Shown here: positions 10,101 to 17,452 of the stretch, one piece after another
Layout: each line of letters starts with the position of its first letter
How positions within the stretch are numbered: position 1 is the stretch's first letter
NCBI RefSeq assembly: GCF_030388325.1
Contig: NZ_CP103794.1
Coordinates: 1,116,001-1,180,000, forward strand
Direction: 5' to 3'
Length of the DNA: 64,000 nucleotides
Origin: Flavobacterium johnsoniae
GTDB lineage: Bacteria > Bacteroidota > Bacteroidia > Flavobacteriales > Flavobacteriaceae
The notes under the pieces: model-generated
The model's input: the letters and a program-made list of their open reading frames with translations, nothing else
Databases searched by the model: none
Told to the model about the DNA's origin: nothing
Program-made: the position numbers and the translations under genes

Positions 10101-10845
10101 TGGAAGTTTTTCCTTTAAATTTGGTATTTAAATTCTCTTGAACCGATTTTAGTTTTTCGGCAAAAATGGTGTTCTTTTCTGTTTCGCTAGACGGAATATT
10201 CGAAGTGATAAAAAGCAGTAATTTCTTTTTGTCCTTTGTCATTACAAAACCGTTTTCTAGTGTAAAATCGTCACCAATATTTAATTGCTGTAATTTTTTT
10301 AAGGCAATAAACGAAATACCAAACGGATCTTGTAGAATAAAGTCTTTGGTAACAAATCCAGAAGGTGAAATGATTGATTTGTAATTTCCTTGAACGGTTG
10401 CTGCAATACTGTCTTTTTGCAGTTTTTGTTCGATGTTTTTATAATCGTTATCCTCTAGAAAAAGCGGCAGATTATTATAAACAAAATCTATAGTTTCCTG
10501 AATGTTTTCTTCGTCGATTTTTCCTTGAATTCCTGTTATGTAAGGTTTGCAGGATTTAGAAACGCTGTCTGAAAATGCAGTTGCCATTTCTTTTAAATCT
10601 TCGGCAGAACCATTTTTTTCTAGTTTGAAAATTACGGTTGTTTTATCGGCAAAATTTAATTGTTTCAGCACTTTTGCCGTAACATCGGTTTTGTCGTTTG
10701 TTGGAATAAGTTTGGTAATATCTTCCTCAAATTTTAATCTCGAAGCAAAAAATCCAAAAACAAGAAGCATCAAAACAGCCAAAAAAACCGATAAAGATTT
10801 TCTTCGATTTACAAATAAATGAATGGCGTAGAAGTATTGATGCAT
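7168..10845 (-). CDS. RND/MMPL exporter fused to PlsC-type acyltransferase and a Rossmann-like tail
   Basis: 1225 residues in three parts. Residues 1-810 are an MMPL/RND exporter: a TM helix at about 15-35, a large periplasmic loop, a first TM block at about 270-410, TM 437-453, a second loop, and a second TM block at about 660-805 with GHGVDFSIF. Residues about 860-1080 are a lysophospholipid-type acyltransferase with NHSSFID (HX4D at 900-905) and FPEGTRS (966-972). Residues about 1105-1205 look like a degenerate methyltransferase-like Rossmann domain (ILHLANDYGQLDVLLAL). The protein probably exports or membrane-inserts acylated pigment. Separate RND and acyltransferase genes are usual in aryl polyene loci, so the fusion links the two steps. 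Confidence 0.85.
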   Translation of the reverse strand: MHQYFYAIHLFVNRRKSLSVFLAVLMLLVFGFFASRLKFEEDITKLIPTNDKTDVTAKVLKQLNFADKTTVIFKLEKNGSAEDLKEMATAFSDSVSKSCKPYITGIQGKIDEENIQETIDFVYNNLPLFLEDNDYKNIEQKLQKDSIAATVQGNYKSIISPSGFVTKDFILQDPFGISFIALKKLQQLNIGDDFTLENGFVMTKDKKKLLLFITSNIPSSETEKNTIFAEKLKSVQENLNTKFKGKTSISYFGSALIAVANANQIKGDIILTTSIAMFTLMLILILFYRKVLIPLIIFLPTVFGGLFAVAFLYFVREQISAISLGIGSILLGITIDYSIHILTHYKHNSDVKTLYKDITMPVIMSSSTTAVAFLCLLFVKSDALNDLGIFAAVIVMASAIFSLLIVPHLYKPKENPAEHKKNVIDKMAHFSFHNNKILIGLCVIITIICCFTYNDVGFNNDLSQLNFIPKDIKAAEKQLEESTSLTSKTIYVASYGKTMEEALQHNSQLFSDLSKEKNQDKILNFSSVGGIVLSQKEQQQKIEKWNSFWTSQKKQFVQSELISEGSKLGFKPTTYSLFFDHLDFDFKPVSATEFLKIKALQLQEFITEKNDFYTISTLVKVTPEQRDAFVKSASAKENVIAIDRQQMNETFFSTLKTDFNSLVNYSFVAVILILFFFFRRIELVIISCIPIALTGIVTAGIMGVFGIQMNIFSMIVCTLIFGHGVDFSIFMTSALQKEYTNGKNEIAIYRTSIILAVITTILGIGAMIFAKHPALTSISSVSLIGVFAALIITFIFYPILFKLFLSNRSKKGNPPFQLRTFIHGVISFAYYGLGGIVMSIFSFTLMPIIPLDAKTKMKGFRYVVSKLMKSVLYSNPFIRKKIVNNYNETFEKPAVIIANHSSFIDILAIGSLSPKIIFLVSDWVYNSPIFGGIVRKAGFYPVSEGIEGGVEHLRKKVNEGYSLMVFPEGTRSENNVIKRFHKGAFFLAEEFKLDIIPVVIHGASEAIPKGDFVIHKSSLTVTILERITPENISFGTNYAERTKQISSFFKAEYRKIREQLEGADYFKSMLINSYDYKEIEVGNSVKKDLKQNLETYYNLNKQIQPKAKILHLANDYGQLDVLLALQEPQRKIVSFINDEEKLLVAKTNYFLKKRKIIYVDKLESAFENEFDVLLISDESYQNDLEKISLNVSFVILVNCSNLKNQFDSSFEIISEENALLVLKKK

Positions 10846-10903
10846 GGTTTTGGTTTAAAATTTTTTTGCCACAGATTAAAGTGATTCGCACAGATTTTTT
10901 TTC

Positions 10904-10961
10904 GCCACGAATTTCACTAATTTCCACAAATTAATTCGTGATAATTCGTGAAATTCGTGGC
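10904..10961. repeat. Intergenic inverted repeat of the GCCACGAATTTCAC family
   Basis: GCCACGAATTTCAC (10904-10917) is perfectly complementary to 10948-10961. The same words, less perfectly arranged, recur at about 15530-15560 and 21555-21650, so this is a dispersed spacer family. A TATGTTTG on the minus strand at 10961-10968 could serve as a -7 element for the RND fusion gene, but it overlaps the repeat and may be accidental. Confidence 0.7.
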
Positions 10962-10970
10962 AAACATAAC

Positions 10971-12146
10971 TTAAATATTCGTTTTATTTTTAGAACTAAA
11001 AGCCGTTAAAAGCAAATAACTTATAAGACCAACTGATAGCGCTGAAACGGTTGCTAAAATAAGACTTCCGACAATATATTGAGCTGCATTTTTTTGAATA
11101 TCGTCAAACGTCATCGAACTATCTAAAATGAGCGGTGCATCTGAAGACACAAAATAGCTTCCTATTTTTAAGGACCCGAAAATGATAAACGGAATAAAAG
11201 GCGGAAAACTTACGTTAGAAGTCAAAAAAGCAATGACTTTGTTGAGCTTAAACAAAGCGGCTAAAGAAAAAAGCAATATGGTTTGAAATCCCCAGAAAGG
11301 CGAAAGTCCAATAAAAATTCCTAAAGCAATTGCAGCAGATTTTTTAAAATTAGAATCTGAACTTTCTAAAATATCTTCGAGAAAGAATTTCTTAAATCCT
11401 TTTTTTTTTGCGTTCCTAAAAAAATCCCTAGGCTTTATGTACAACAAAGTATTGGTTACCAAAACAGTATTCAAAATACTAATTCGGGTAAAATCCTGAA
11501 AAGGGCGAAAATGTGAAACTCTTTCAGCAGGATCATACAAAACCTGAATCGGAATATTTTTTACCACAATTCCTTTCCAAGCTGCACGAACAATTACTTC
11601 GATTTCAAATTCAAATTTATTGGTATAAAATCGTTTTGGCAATAATCGAAGCGGATACAATCTAAATCCAGATTGTGTGTCGTCGAGTTTGATTCCAGTT
11701 TCAAACTTGAACCAGAAATTAGAGAATTTGTTTCCGAAACTGCTTTTCTTCGGCACATTTTCTTGCGTCATGTTTCGGCTTCCGATTAAAAGCGAATTTG
11801 GATTATTTTGAATTTCTTCCAAAAAAACAGGAATATCAGAAGCAAAATGTTGTCCATCAGAATCAATTGTAATGGCGTATTCGAAGTTCAATTCTAAAGC
11901 TTTTCTAAAACCATTTCTCAGCGCACGTCCTTTTCCTAAATTTTGAGGATGGTGAATCTGCGTCAGCTGCGAATATTGTTTTAAAATTTCACTTGTCGAA
12001 TCGGTTGAACCGTCATTAACAATGATAATATTTGTGGTGAAATCTAAAATAGAATCCAGTACTTTTTTCAGTGTTTTCGGGTTATTGTAAGTGGGCACAA
12101 TAACGCAAAAGCTGATCGAATTAAGTAATTCCTGATGTGATTTCAT
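10971..12146 (-). CDS. GT2 glycosyltransferase with C-terminal DUF2062 membrane domain
   Basis: 391 residues. Residues about 10-230 are a GT-A family 2 domain: FCVIVPTYNNPKTLKKVLDS, IIIVNDGSTDST, ITIDSDGQHF (DXD-like metal site) and TQSGFRLYPL. Residues about 260-385 form a DUF2062 domain with three to four TM helices (LGLSPFWGFQTILLFSLAAL and VSFPPFIPFIIFG). This architecture resembles dolichyl-phosphate-mannose-type synthases and is regularly present in aryl polyene loci, where its product is not established. It may glycosylate a lipid carrier or the pigment head group. It sits between the RND fusion and a small exported protein on the same strand. Confidence 0.85.
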   Translation of the reverse strand: MKSHQELLNSISFCVIVPTYNNPKTLKKVLDSILDFTTNIIIVNDGSTDSTSEILKQYSQLTQIHHPQNLGKGRALRNGFRKALELNFEYAITIDSDGQHFASDIPVFLEEIQNNPNSLLIGSRNMTQENVPKKSSFGNKFSNFWFKFETGIKLDDTQSGFRLYPLRLLPKRFYTNKFEFEIEVIVRAAWKGIVVKNIPIQVLYDPAERVSHFRPFQDFTRISILNTVLVTNTLLYIKPRDFFRNAKKKGFKKFFLEDILESSDSNFKKSAAIALGIFIGLSPFWGFQTILLFSLAALFKLNKVIAFLTSNVSFPPFIPFIIFGSLKIGSYFVSSDAPLILDSSMTFDDIQKNAAQYIVGSLILATVSALSVGLISYLLLTAFSSKNKTNI

Positions 12147-12162
12147 GAGGTGTTTTTTGAGC

Positions 12163-12648
12163 TTACTTCACGAATTGCTTCTCTTTTTCTGAGAAACTTT
12201 TTGATTGTAAAACGAAGTCTTTAAGATATTCTTTCAAAGCCGCACCTTGTCCTGCATAATAGGTTGTGATGAACTTTTTGTCTTCTTTTATATTTTTTTT
12301 GTAACCCGTAATAGCAGGAACGTCTTCTTGAACGCTTAAACGAATCATTCGCATTTCTATATTACTTGGATCACTTTTAATTGTAGCTTCAAGAAGTTTT
12401 GCGCCTTCTTTAAAACGTTCAATTTTTTCGCCTAATTTTTTTTCAAATTTAGAATCTACTAAAATCGAAGCCGCTTTGTAAGCCACTAAAATTTTATCAT
12501 CATTATGAGAAACGGTTGCAAGTTTTGCCGCAAAATCTTTGGCATTTGCTTCTGATTTTGCAACATCAGAATACATTTTGCGTATTGAAGCCAAATCTGG
12601 CGTTCCAACAAAACTAATCCATAAAAATAATGTCAATAATACTTTCAT
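12163..12648 (-). CDS. Small exported protein of the pigment locus, unknown function
   Basis: 161 residues with a signal peptide (MKVLLTLFLWISFVGTPD) followed by an all-helical, lysine-rich domain with regularly spaced A and K residues (DVAKSEANAKDFAAKLA, then IKSDPSNIEMRMIRLSVQ). I do not recognise a named domain; the helical pairs are weakly TPR-like. It lies two bases from the dehydratase gene upstream and 16 bases from the glycosyltransferase downstream, so it is certainly part of the operon. A periplasmic helper in pigment or lipid handling is a reasonable guess only. Confidence 0.7.
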   Translation of the reverse strand: MKVLLTLFLWISFVGTPDLASIRKMYSDVAKSEANAKDFAAKLATVSHNDDKILVAYKAASILVDSKFEKKLGEKIERFKEGAKLLEATIKSDPSNIEMRMIRLSVQEDVPAITGYKKNIKEDKKFITTYYAGQGAALKEYLKDFVLQSKSFSEKEKQFVK

Positions 12649-12650
12649 AA

Positions 12651-13022
12651 TTATATTTTTTTGAACACTGTGCTCAATTTAAGTGCAGTCGTGTCGTTAA
12701 AGTAAGTCGTGTTTTTCACTTTTACTAAATTGTCTTCAGTTGCCGTAATGTCTAATTCTAAACGCAATTCTGGCGTAGCTTCAGGATTAATAAGCGCCAT
12801 GAATTTGACATTTGTCAATGTTTGAATTAACAAAGATTCTTGTGTGAATTTCTCTGTCAATTCTTTGATAATCTGAATCATGCAAACTCCTGGCATAATC
12901 GGATTTCCAGGAAAATGACCTTTGAAAACTTCATGTTTTTCATTAACCAAAATAGTAACATTATATTTTGAATCGGATACTTTTTCCTCCGATAGAACTT
13001 TGTAAAAATCGTTTAAAATCAT
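12651..13022 (-). CDS. Hotdog 3-hydroxyacyl-ACP dehydratase with intact catalytic His (ApeI/FabZ-like)
   Basis: 123 residues, a single hotdog domain. The FabA/FabZ signature FKGHFPGNPIMPGVCMIQII is present with the catalytic His in GHFPG. It should dehydrate 3-hydroxyacyl-ACP during polyene elongation. Of the three hotdog dehydratase-like genes in this locus it is the only one that keeps this His; the two others (25539-26006 and 26010-26441) have lost it. A heteromeric dehydratase, as known for aryl polyene ApeI/ApeP, is therefore plausible. The gene is tightly packed with neighbours (2 and 5 bases). Confidence 0.85.
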   Translation of the reverse strand: MILNDFYKVLSEEKVSDSKYNVTILVNEKHEVFKGHFPGNPIMPGVCMIQIIKELTEKFTQESLLIQTLTNVKFMALINPEATPELRLELDITATEDNLVKVKNTTYFNDTTALKLSTVFKKI

Positions 13023-13027
13023 ATTTT

Positions 13028-13636
13028 TTATTTTCCGAATGAATAGGAAATTCCTAGCTGAAAATTAATATTAGTATTATAATCTCCGAATAAATAATAA
13101 TTATTCGAGTCATTTTGATAATAATCACTGCTTAAAATATCAAGCAAACCTTTCTTAAAACGCGCTTCGAATGTTAAACCAGACGGAAGAGCATAAGCAA
13201 CTCCTAAAACTAAACCAAGATCATTTTGCGCTTTTCTAACCGCCAGATTATCATTCAATAAAATATCTAATGTTGGCCCAGCTTGAAATTGAATTCCTTG
13301 CGGTAAAGTAAATTTGTTCATTACCGAAAGTGACAAATAATTTATTTCAAGATCCAGATGTTCAGTTCTATTGGTCTGCGTGTTTTCATCAAAATAATTA
13401 CGGGCAACATTATTAGAACCTTGTCTGGTGTAATTAAGTTCTGGTTGAAGCGCATAAATTTTTGTAATCTTAATTTCAGAAAAACCACCAACATAAAAAT
13501 CAGTTTTATAATCGGCATGCATTTCAGAAATCGTCGAAAAACTAAATCCGCCTCTTAAACCAGGTTTAACACTTATTTGAGCTTGTATATTTAAAACTGT
13601 AAAAACAGCAATAAAGAAAAGGACTCTTTTTTTCAT
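13028..13636 (-). CDS. Outer-membrane beta-barrel protein (porin family), copy 2
   Basis: 202 residues with a Sec signal (MKKRVLFFIAVFTVLNIQAQ) followed by alternating amphipathic strands and a C-terminal aromatic strand (INFQLGISYSFGK), as in small outer-membrane barrels (OMP_b-brl family). It is a diverged tandem copy of the next gene (13640-14236): both share the KPGLRGG/SPGLRGG start, TDFYVGG, LQPE-TRQG, LAGP/QAGPTLD and GLTFEARxKxGLxDI. Only three bases separate the two. It presumably sits in the outer membrane near the pigment; no substrate can be inferred. Confidence 0.8.
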   Translation of the reverse strand: MKKRVLFFIAVFTVLNIQAQISVKPGLRGGFSFSTISEMHADYKTDFYVGGFSEIKITKIYALQPELNYTRQGSNNVARNYFDENTQTNRTEHLDLEINYLSLSVMNKFTLPQGIQFQAGPTLDILLNDNLAVRKAQNDLGLVLGVAYALPSGLTFEARFKKGLLDILSSDYYQNDSNNYYLFGDYNTNINFQLGISYSFGK

Positions 13637-13639
13637 GCA

Positions 13640-14236
13640 TTATTTTGTTTTAAAAGTATAGCTAATACCAATTTGAAAAACCTGATTTAAAATTGCATCA
13701 TTAGTGTAGTATCCATCGTTATCGTAATAATCGTAACCATAAATATCTACCAATCCTTGTTTAATTCTCGCTTCAAATGTCAAACCATTTGGTAATGTAT
13801 AACCAATACCTCCAACTATCGCCAAGTCAAAATCTTCAGGATTAGAATTGATGTAATTATCACCAACTTTTAAATCTAAAGAAGGTCCTGCCAATAGATG
13901 AAAACCGCCACCATTAAAGTTAAATTTTGCAACTGCTCCAAGTGTTATATAATTTAGCTCATAATTTATATTACGATAACTACCGTTGTTAAAATATTCT
14001 CTTCCTTCATCGCCTTGTCTTGAGTACGTAATCTCTGGCTGTAAAGAAAAGAACTTATTAAATTTAATGTTTACTAATCCACCAACATAGAAATCTGTTT
14101 TTGAATTATTGTCGTCTATATTCGTTAACGTTGATACGTTCAAACCGCCTCGAAGTCCTGGACTAACTTTTACTTGTGCTTGAGAATATTGAATTCCAAA
14201 TAACAAAACAAATGCAATTAAAGTTATTTTTTTCAT
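13640..14236 (-). CDS. Outer-membrane beta-barrel protein (porin family), copy 1
   Basis: 198 residues with signal peptide MKKITLIAFVLLFGIQYSQAQ, then VKVSPGLRGGLNVSTL and about eight amphipathic strands ending in FQIGISYTFKTK. It is a paralogue of the downstream gene, made by tandem duplication (same length, shared blocks throughout). The Asp/Asn/Tyr-rich loops (YDYYDNDGYYTND) would face the cell exterior. In the pigment operon it may anchor or organise flexirubin in the outer membrane, which is inference from position. Confidence 0.8.
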   Translation of the reverse strand: MKKITLIAFVLLFGIQYSQAQVKVSPGLRGGLNVSTLTNIDDNNSKTDFYVGGLVNIKFNKFFSLQPEITYSRQGDEGREYFNNGSYRNINYELNYITLGAVAKFNFNGGGFHLLAGPSLDLKVGDNYINSNPEDFDLAIVGGIGYTLPNGLTFEARIKQGLVDIYGYDYYDNDGYYTNDAILNQVFQIGISYTFKTK

Positions 14237-14273
14237 CTTGGGATTAGTTTAGTTTTACGGTTAGTTTAATTTT

Positions 14274-14909
14274 CTATTCTGATTTAAAATAATTCAGCTC
14301 AATTTTAAGCTTAATATTTTGATGAATAATCTGAATGTTTTCAGCAAAAATATTGTTTTCTGAATTGAAAAGCAGTGTAAATTTTTCTTTTGTTTTAGAA
14401 GAATGAACGATCTTTTCTAGTTTTTGATCTTTTTTGGAGATAAAAATGTAATTATCCCTTTTGCCGTCTTTAGATTTATAAATATCAGAAGATTCATTTT
14501 CAAATTGTTCCTGAATTACGTATTCCTTTTTTAAAAGCAATCGAAAATCTTCTTTTAAAGTATTAATTAAGATTTTTCGATCTAATTCTGAAACAATAGA
14601 ATTGACTTTAAAATCATTTTCAGAAATTTCAAAATCCATTAATTTGTTTCCGAATTCTGTTGTAAAAACAATTCTGTGTGTTGTATCGTTTATCTTTTTT
14701 GCAATGAAAATTCCTGATATTTCGTTTCCGTAAACGCTGATATTGGTTTTATAAACATAATCAGTTTTTGAATCTGCAAAATAGGGAACTGCATAAGACG
14801 TTTTGTCTAATTTTTTAGGCGTATAGTTTTTTGTGACCGAGCCACAAGAGATTAAAACAATCGCTAAAAAGCAATTAATTAGTAAAAACTGAATCGTCGA
14901 TTTTTGCAT
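14274..14909 (-). CDS. Predicted lipoprotein of the pigment locus, unknown function
   Basis: 211 residues. The N-terminus MQKSTIQFLLINCFLAIVLISCGS is a lipoprotein signal with the lipobox Cys at residue 22. The remainder is beta-rich and lysine-rich, without a domain I recognise. Its start lies inside the 3' end of the LolA-like gene (35-base overlap), so the two are co-translated. Pairing of a LolA-like carrier with a lipoprotein recalls LolA/LolB and suggests a LolB-like receptor role, but there is no sequence motif to prove that. Confidence 0.7.
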   Translation of the reverse strand: MQKSTIQFLLINCFLAIVLISCGSVTKNYTPKKLDKTSYAVPYFADSKTDYVYKTNISVYGNEISGIFIAKKINDTTHRIVFTTEFGNKLMDFEISENDFKVNSIVSELDRKILINTLKEDFRLLLKKEYVIQEQFENESSDIYKSKDGKRDNYIFISKKDQKLEKIVHSSKTKEKFTLLFNSENNIFAENIQIIHQNIKLKIELNYFKSE

Positions 14910-15501
14910 TGATCACTTTATTTTTAAGCACAATTCTGGTATAATCTTCAGATGATTCTAATAATTTTACCTGAACCACCGTTGCTTCTTCTTTATCAAA
15001 AGTCAGTTCAATTTGTTTTATGTATTTTTTCAAAGTCGCATCTTTCGGAATAAATTTCGCTAGGTTTTGACCTTTCAATTTAAAATACGAAATCGTAAAT
15101 TCTTTATCGTCAAACATATTTCCGCTTACGCTTCCAACAATTAATTTATTGATGCGAGCAAAGATTTTGCTGTTTCCAATATCAACGGCGCTTTTCTTTC
15201 CTTCGTCGTTAATTAGGATTTTTCCATTTTTGAAAGTGATGCTATAATTGTACGGTTTTTTATATTGCCATTGCAAAAGTGCAGGTTCCTTAAAAAACAT
15301 TTTTCCAGATGTTTCAATATCTTTCGACAAAAAATCCAAATGTTTGTACTGAACAAAATCAGTACTTAAGGTTTTGATTTTTTTCGCCACAACATTTACA
15401 TCTTCTTTAAATTGAGCAATTTCTGCAACAGTCATTTTTTGTTCTTGAGCGAACAAACTGCCTGAAATAAAAAGAATAAGTATAACTAATTTAGTTTTCA
15501 T
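14875..15501 (-). CDS. LolA-like outer-membrane lipoprotein carrier
   Basis: 208 residues from ATG 15501; signal peptide MKTKLVILILFISGSLFAQ. An in-frame upstream start would add a non-signal leader running into a repeat, so it is rejected. The body matches the LolA fold: DFVQYKHLDFLSKDIETSGK, FFKEPALLQWQYKKPYNYSITF and KILINDEGKK. LolA-like proteins carry acylated molecules across the periplasm. In aryl polyene loci such a gene is standard and is thought to carry the polyene lipid, not lipoproteins. It overlaps the lipoprotein gene downstream. Confidence 0.85.
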   Translation of the reverse strand: MKTKLVILILFISGSLFAQEQKMTVAEIAQFKEDVNVVAKKIKTLSTDFVQYKHLDFLSKDIETSGKMFFKEPALLQWQYKKPYNYSITFKNGKILINDEGKKSAVDIGNSKIFARINKLIVGSVSGNMFDDKEFTISYFKLKGQNLAKFIPKDATLKKYIKQIELTFDKEEATVVQVKLLESSEDYTRIVLKNKVINAKIDDSVFTN

Positions 15502-15608
15502 ATTTTTAAGATTGTGCTTATTATTTTTGCCACGAATTACACCAATTTTCACGAATTTTAATTAAATAAAACCCGTCTAATCCGCGTCTTCGCATAAGCG
15601 AATCTGTT

Positions 15609-16394
15609 TCATCCGCGTTCAATTTCATAAGCATTAAGATTCAGTAATTCTTCAATAGAAATCACTTCATAATTATTTTGCTGTAAAAATTGCAAAAACT
15701 GTTCCAAGACCAAAACGGAATGTTTTCCCGTATCGTGCAAAAGTACAATTCCGCCAAGAGAAACACGTTTTTTAATTCGATTCAAAATCGATTCTACATT
15801 TGTTGTTCCTCCGTCAAGCGAACGAATATTCCAGCCGATAACTTTATGATTTGTTTTTTTTAAAGCTCTTCGAATCGAAGGCGTCGTAACTCCATAAGGC
15901 GGACGAAAAAAGTTTATCTTTTTTGAAGTGAATTTTTCCAGCAATTGATCTGTTTTACGAAGTTCCTTCGTTATTTTATCTTCATGATAAAAATCGAAAA
16001 ATTTAGAATGAGAATACGAGTGATTTCCAACCAAATGACCTTCGGTAATAATTTGTTTTACAATTTCGGGATGCTTTTCGATGTTTTTTCCAATGCAGAA
16101 AAAAGTCGCTTTGGCATTGTATTTTTTTAGAAGTTCTAAAACTTCCAAAGTAAACTCACTCGGACCATCATCAAAAGTTAAGGCAATTTTTTTCTCCGTT
16201 TCCAGCGGATTATTGCAGAAAGCTTTTACATGATAATTAGAAGAAATTCTCGAAGAACCAGCAGCATTTATTCCGATCCAAGTTACAACGATTCCTAAAA
16301 ACCAAAGAAAATTTATTGTTATATAAAGATTCAAGAGGTTCAGAAGAATCAATAAAATGATAAAAAATATCGAAATGTTTTTATGCGTTATCAT
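15609..16394 (-). CDS. Membrane-anchored polysaccharide deacetylase (NodB domain)
   Basis: 261 residues. Two N-terminal hydrophobic segments (residues about 8-45) anchor a NodB/CE4 domain: ALTFDDGPSEFT (catalytic Asp pair), VGNHSYSH (metal His pair), NFFRPPYG and GGIVLLHDTG. CE4 enzymes deacetylate GlcNAc residues in chitin, peptidoglycan or surface glycans. Its start overlaps the stop of the chain-length-factor gene by ATGA, so it belongs to the pigment operon despite its carbohydrate theme. The target in this pathway is not obvious. Confidence 0.85.
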   Translation of the reverse strand: MITHKNISIFFIILLILLNLLNLYITINFLWFLGIVVTWIGINAAGSSRISSNYHVKAFCNNPLETEKKIALTFDDGPSEFTLEVLELLKKYNAKATFFCIGKNIEKHPEIVKQIITEGHLVGNHSYSHSKFFDFYHEDKITKELRKTDQLLEKFTSKKINFFRPPYGVTTPSIRRALKKTNHKVIGWNIRSLDGGTTNVESILNRIKKRVSLGGIVLLHDTGKHSVLVLEQFLQFLQQNNYEVISIEELLNLNAYEIERG

Positions 16395-17452
16395 TTTGAA
16401 AGTAACGTAAAACTATGATTTTTTCCGTTTAATTGATTGTAAAGTAAAACCGTTTTGTAAGCTGGTTTTGTAACCGAATTTACGTTTATGATTTCTGGAA
16501 TTTCTTGCGTTTTTAAAATCTTTGCCGCCACCCAAAAAGCAAAAGCTGAAGCCGTATCATATTCGCCGCTCAAATGTTTGTAGTACAAAACAGGAGTTTT
16601 TGCAAATGCATTTTCGGCAAGATTTCTATAATAATTTTCGAAAAAAGCATTTCCATCAAAACCTAAAACCAAAGCATCAATATCCGAAATTTCTAAATTA
16701 TTAGATTTCAAAAAGGATTTAATTTTAGATTCTACTTCATTTACTTCAAGAGTATTTACAATAGCAACATCCAAAAGTTCAGCATAAGTATTCTCTTTTC
16801 TTTCATTTTCTAAAACAAAAAAACTAGCGCCTTCTCCATAAACAGCTCCACTTGTTGTAGAAGTTAAAACATCATAAGGAGCAGAATTATCTTTTTTGAT
16901 GCGTCCGTTTAATTTGAAAAGGGCAGTTGTATAATCGCCGTTTTCATCAACTCCACCAACCAAAATTGAATTGGCTTCGTCTTCTTCAATTTGCATTTTT
17001 GCATCAATCAAAGCCGATTCAAAAGAAACTGCACCATTCACGTAAGTAAAATTATAACCTTTACATTGCTGTAAAAGTGCAATTTGCGCGCCAACTGTAT
17101 TATGAGTTGACTGAATAAAAGAAGTCGGAGTCAGAAACTCTTCTTTATTATCTAAAATGCTTTTCAGGAATTTTTCAGAATCTTCGATACAGCCCAAACC
17201 AGTTCCAGTAATAATCGCATCGACATTTTCGACATTCGCATCTTTCATTGCTAAAGCCGAAGCTACGATTCCGTTTTTTACACCTTTAGCCATTCTTCTG
17301 CTGGCAGCTGGCGAAATGTATTCTTTGTACGCAGGCGGAACAATTGCCAACACATTTTCATCGTGATTTACATTGGCTTCTTCTAAAAAAACAGTATCAA
17401 ATGTTTTTTGAGTCGAAATACAGCCTACTCCATTTATATATGTTTTTTTCAT
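16391..17452 (-). CDS. Ketosynthase-like chain-length factor (no active-site Cys)
   Basis: 353 residues from ATG 17452, whose first base is shared with the stop of the active ketosynthase gene upstream (TAATG). The thiolase-fold KS family is recognisable (IITGTGLGCIEDSEKFL, TSTTSGAVYGEGASFFVLEN), but the nucleophile motif reads YVNGAVSFESAL, with Val where Cys is expected, and the usual HGT and GH motifs are absent. That is the pattern of a chain-length factor. The next gene is a complete KS, so the pair probably forms a KS-CLF heterodimer as described for aryl polyene synthases (ApeO-ApeC). Its role would be to set polyene length. Confidence 0.8.
   Translation of the reverse strand: MKKTYINGVGCISTQKTFDTVFLEEANVNHDENVLAIVPPAYKEYISPAASRRMAKGVKNGIVASALAMKDANVENVDAIITGTGLGCIEDSEKFLKSILDNKEEFLTPTSFIQSTHNTVGAQIALLQQCKGYNFTYVNGAVSFESALIDAKMQIEEDEANSILVGGVDENGDYTTALFKLNGRIKKDNSAPYDVLTSTTSGAVYGEGASFFVLENERKENTYAELLDVAIVNTLEVNEVESKIKSFLKSNNLEISDIDALVLGFDGNAFFENYYRNLAENAFAKTPVLYYKHLSGEYDTASAFAFWVAAKILKTQEIPEIINVNSVTKPAYKTVLLYNQLNGKNHSFTLLSK

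Noticed and set aside
13028..14236. One barrel gene split by a frameshift
   Set aside because: Both halves have their own signal peptide, start and complete C-terminal strand and are homologous along their whole length, so this is a tandem duplication.
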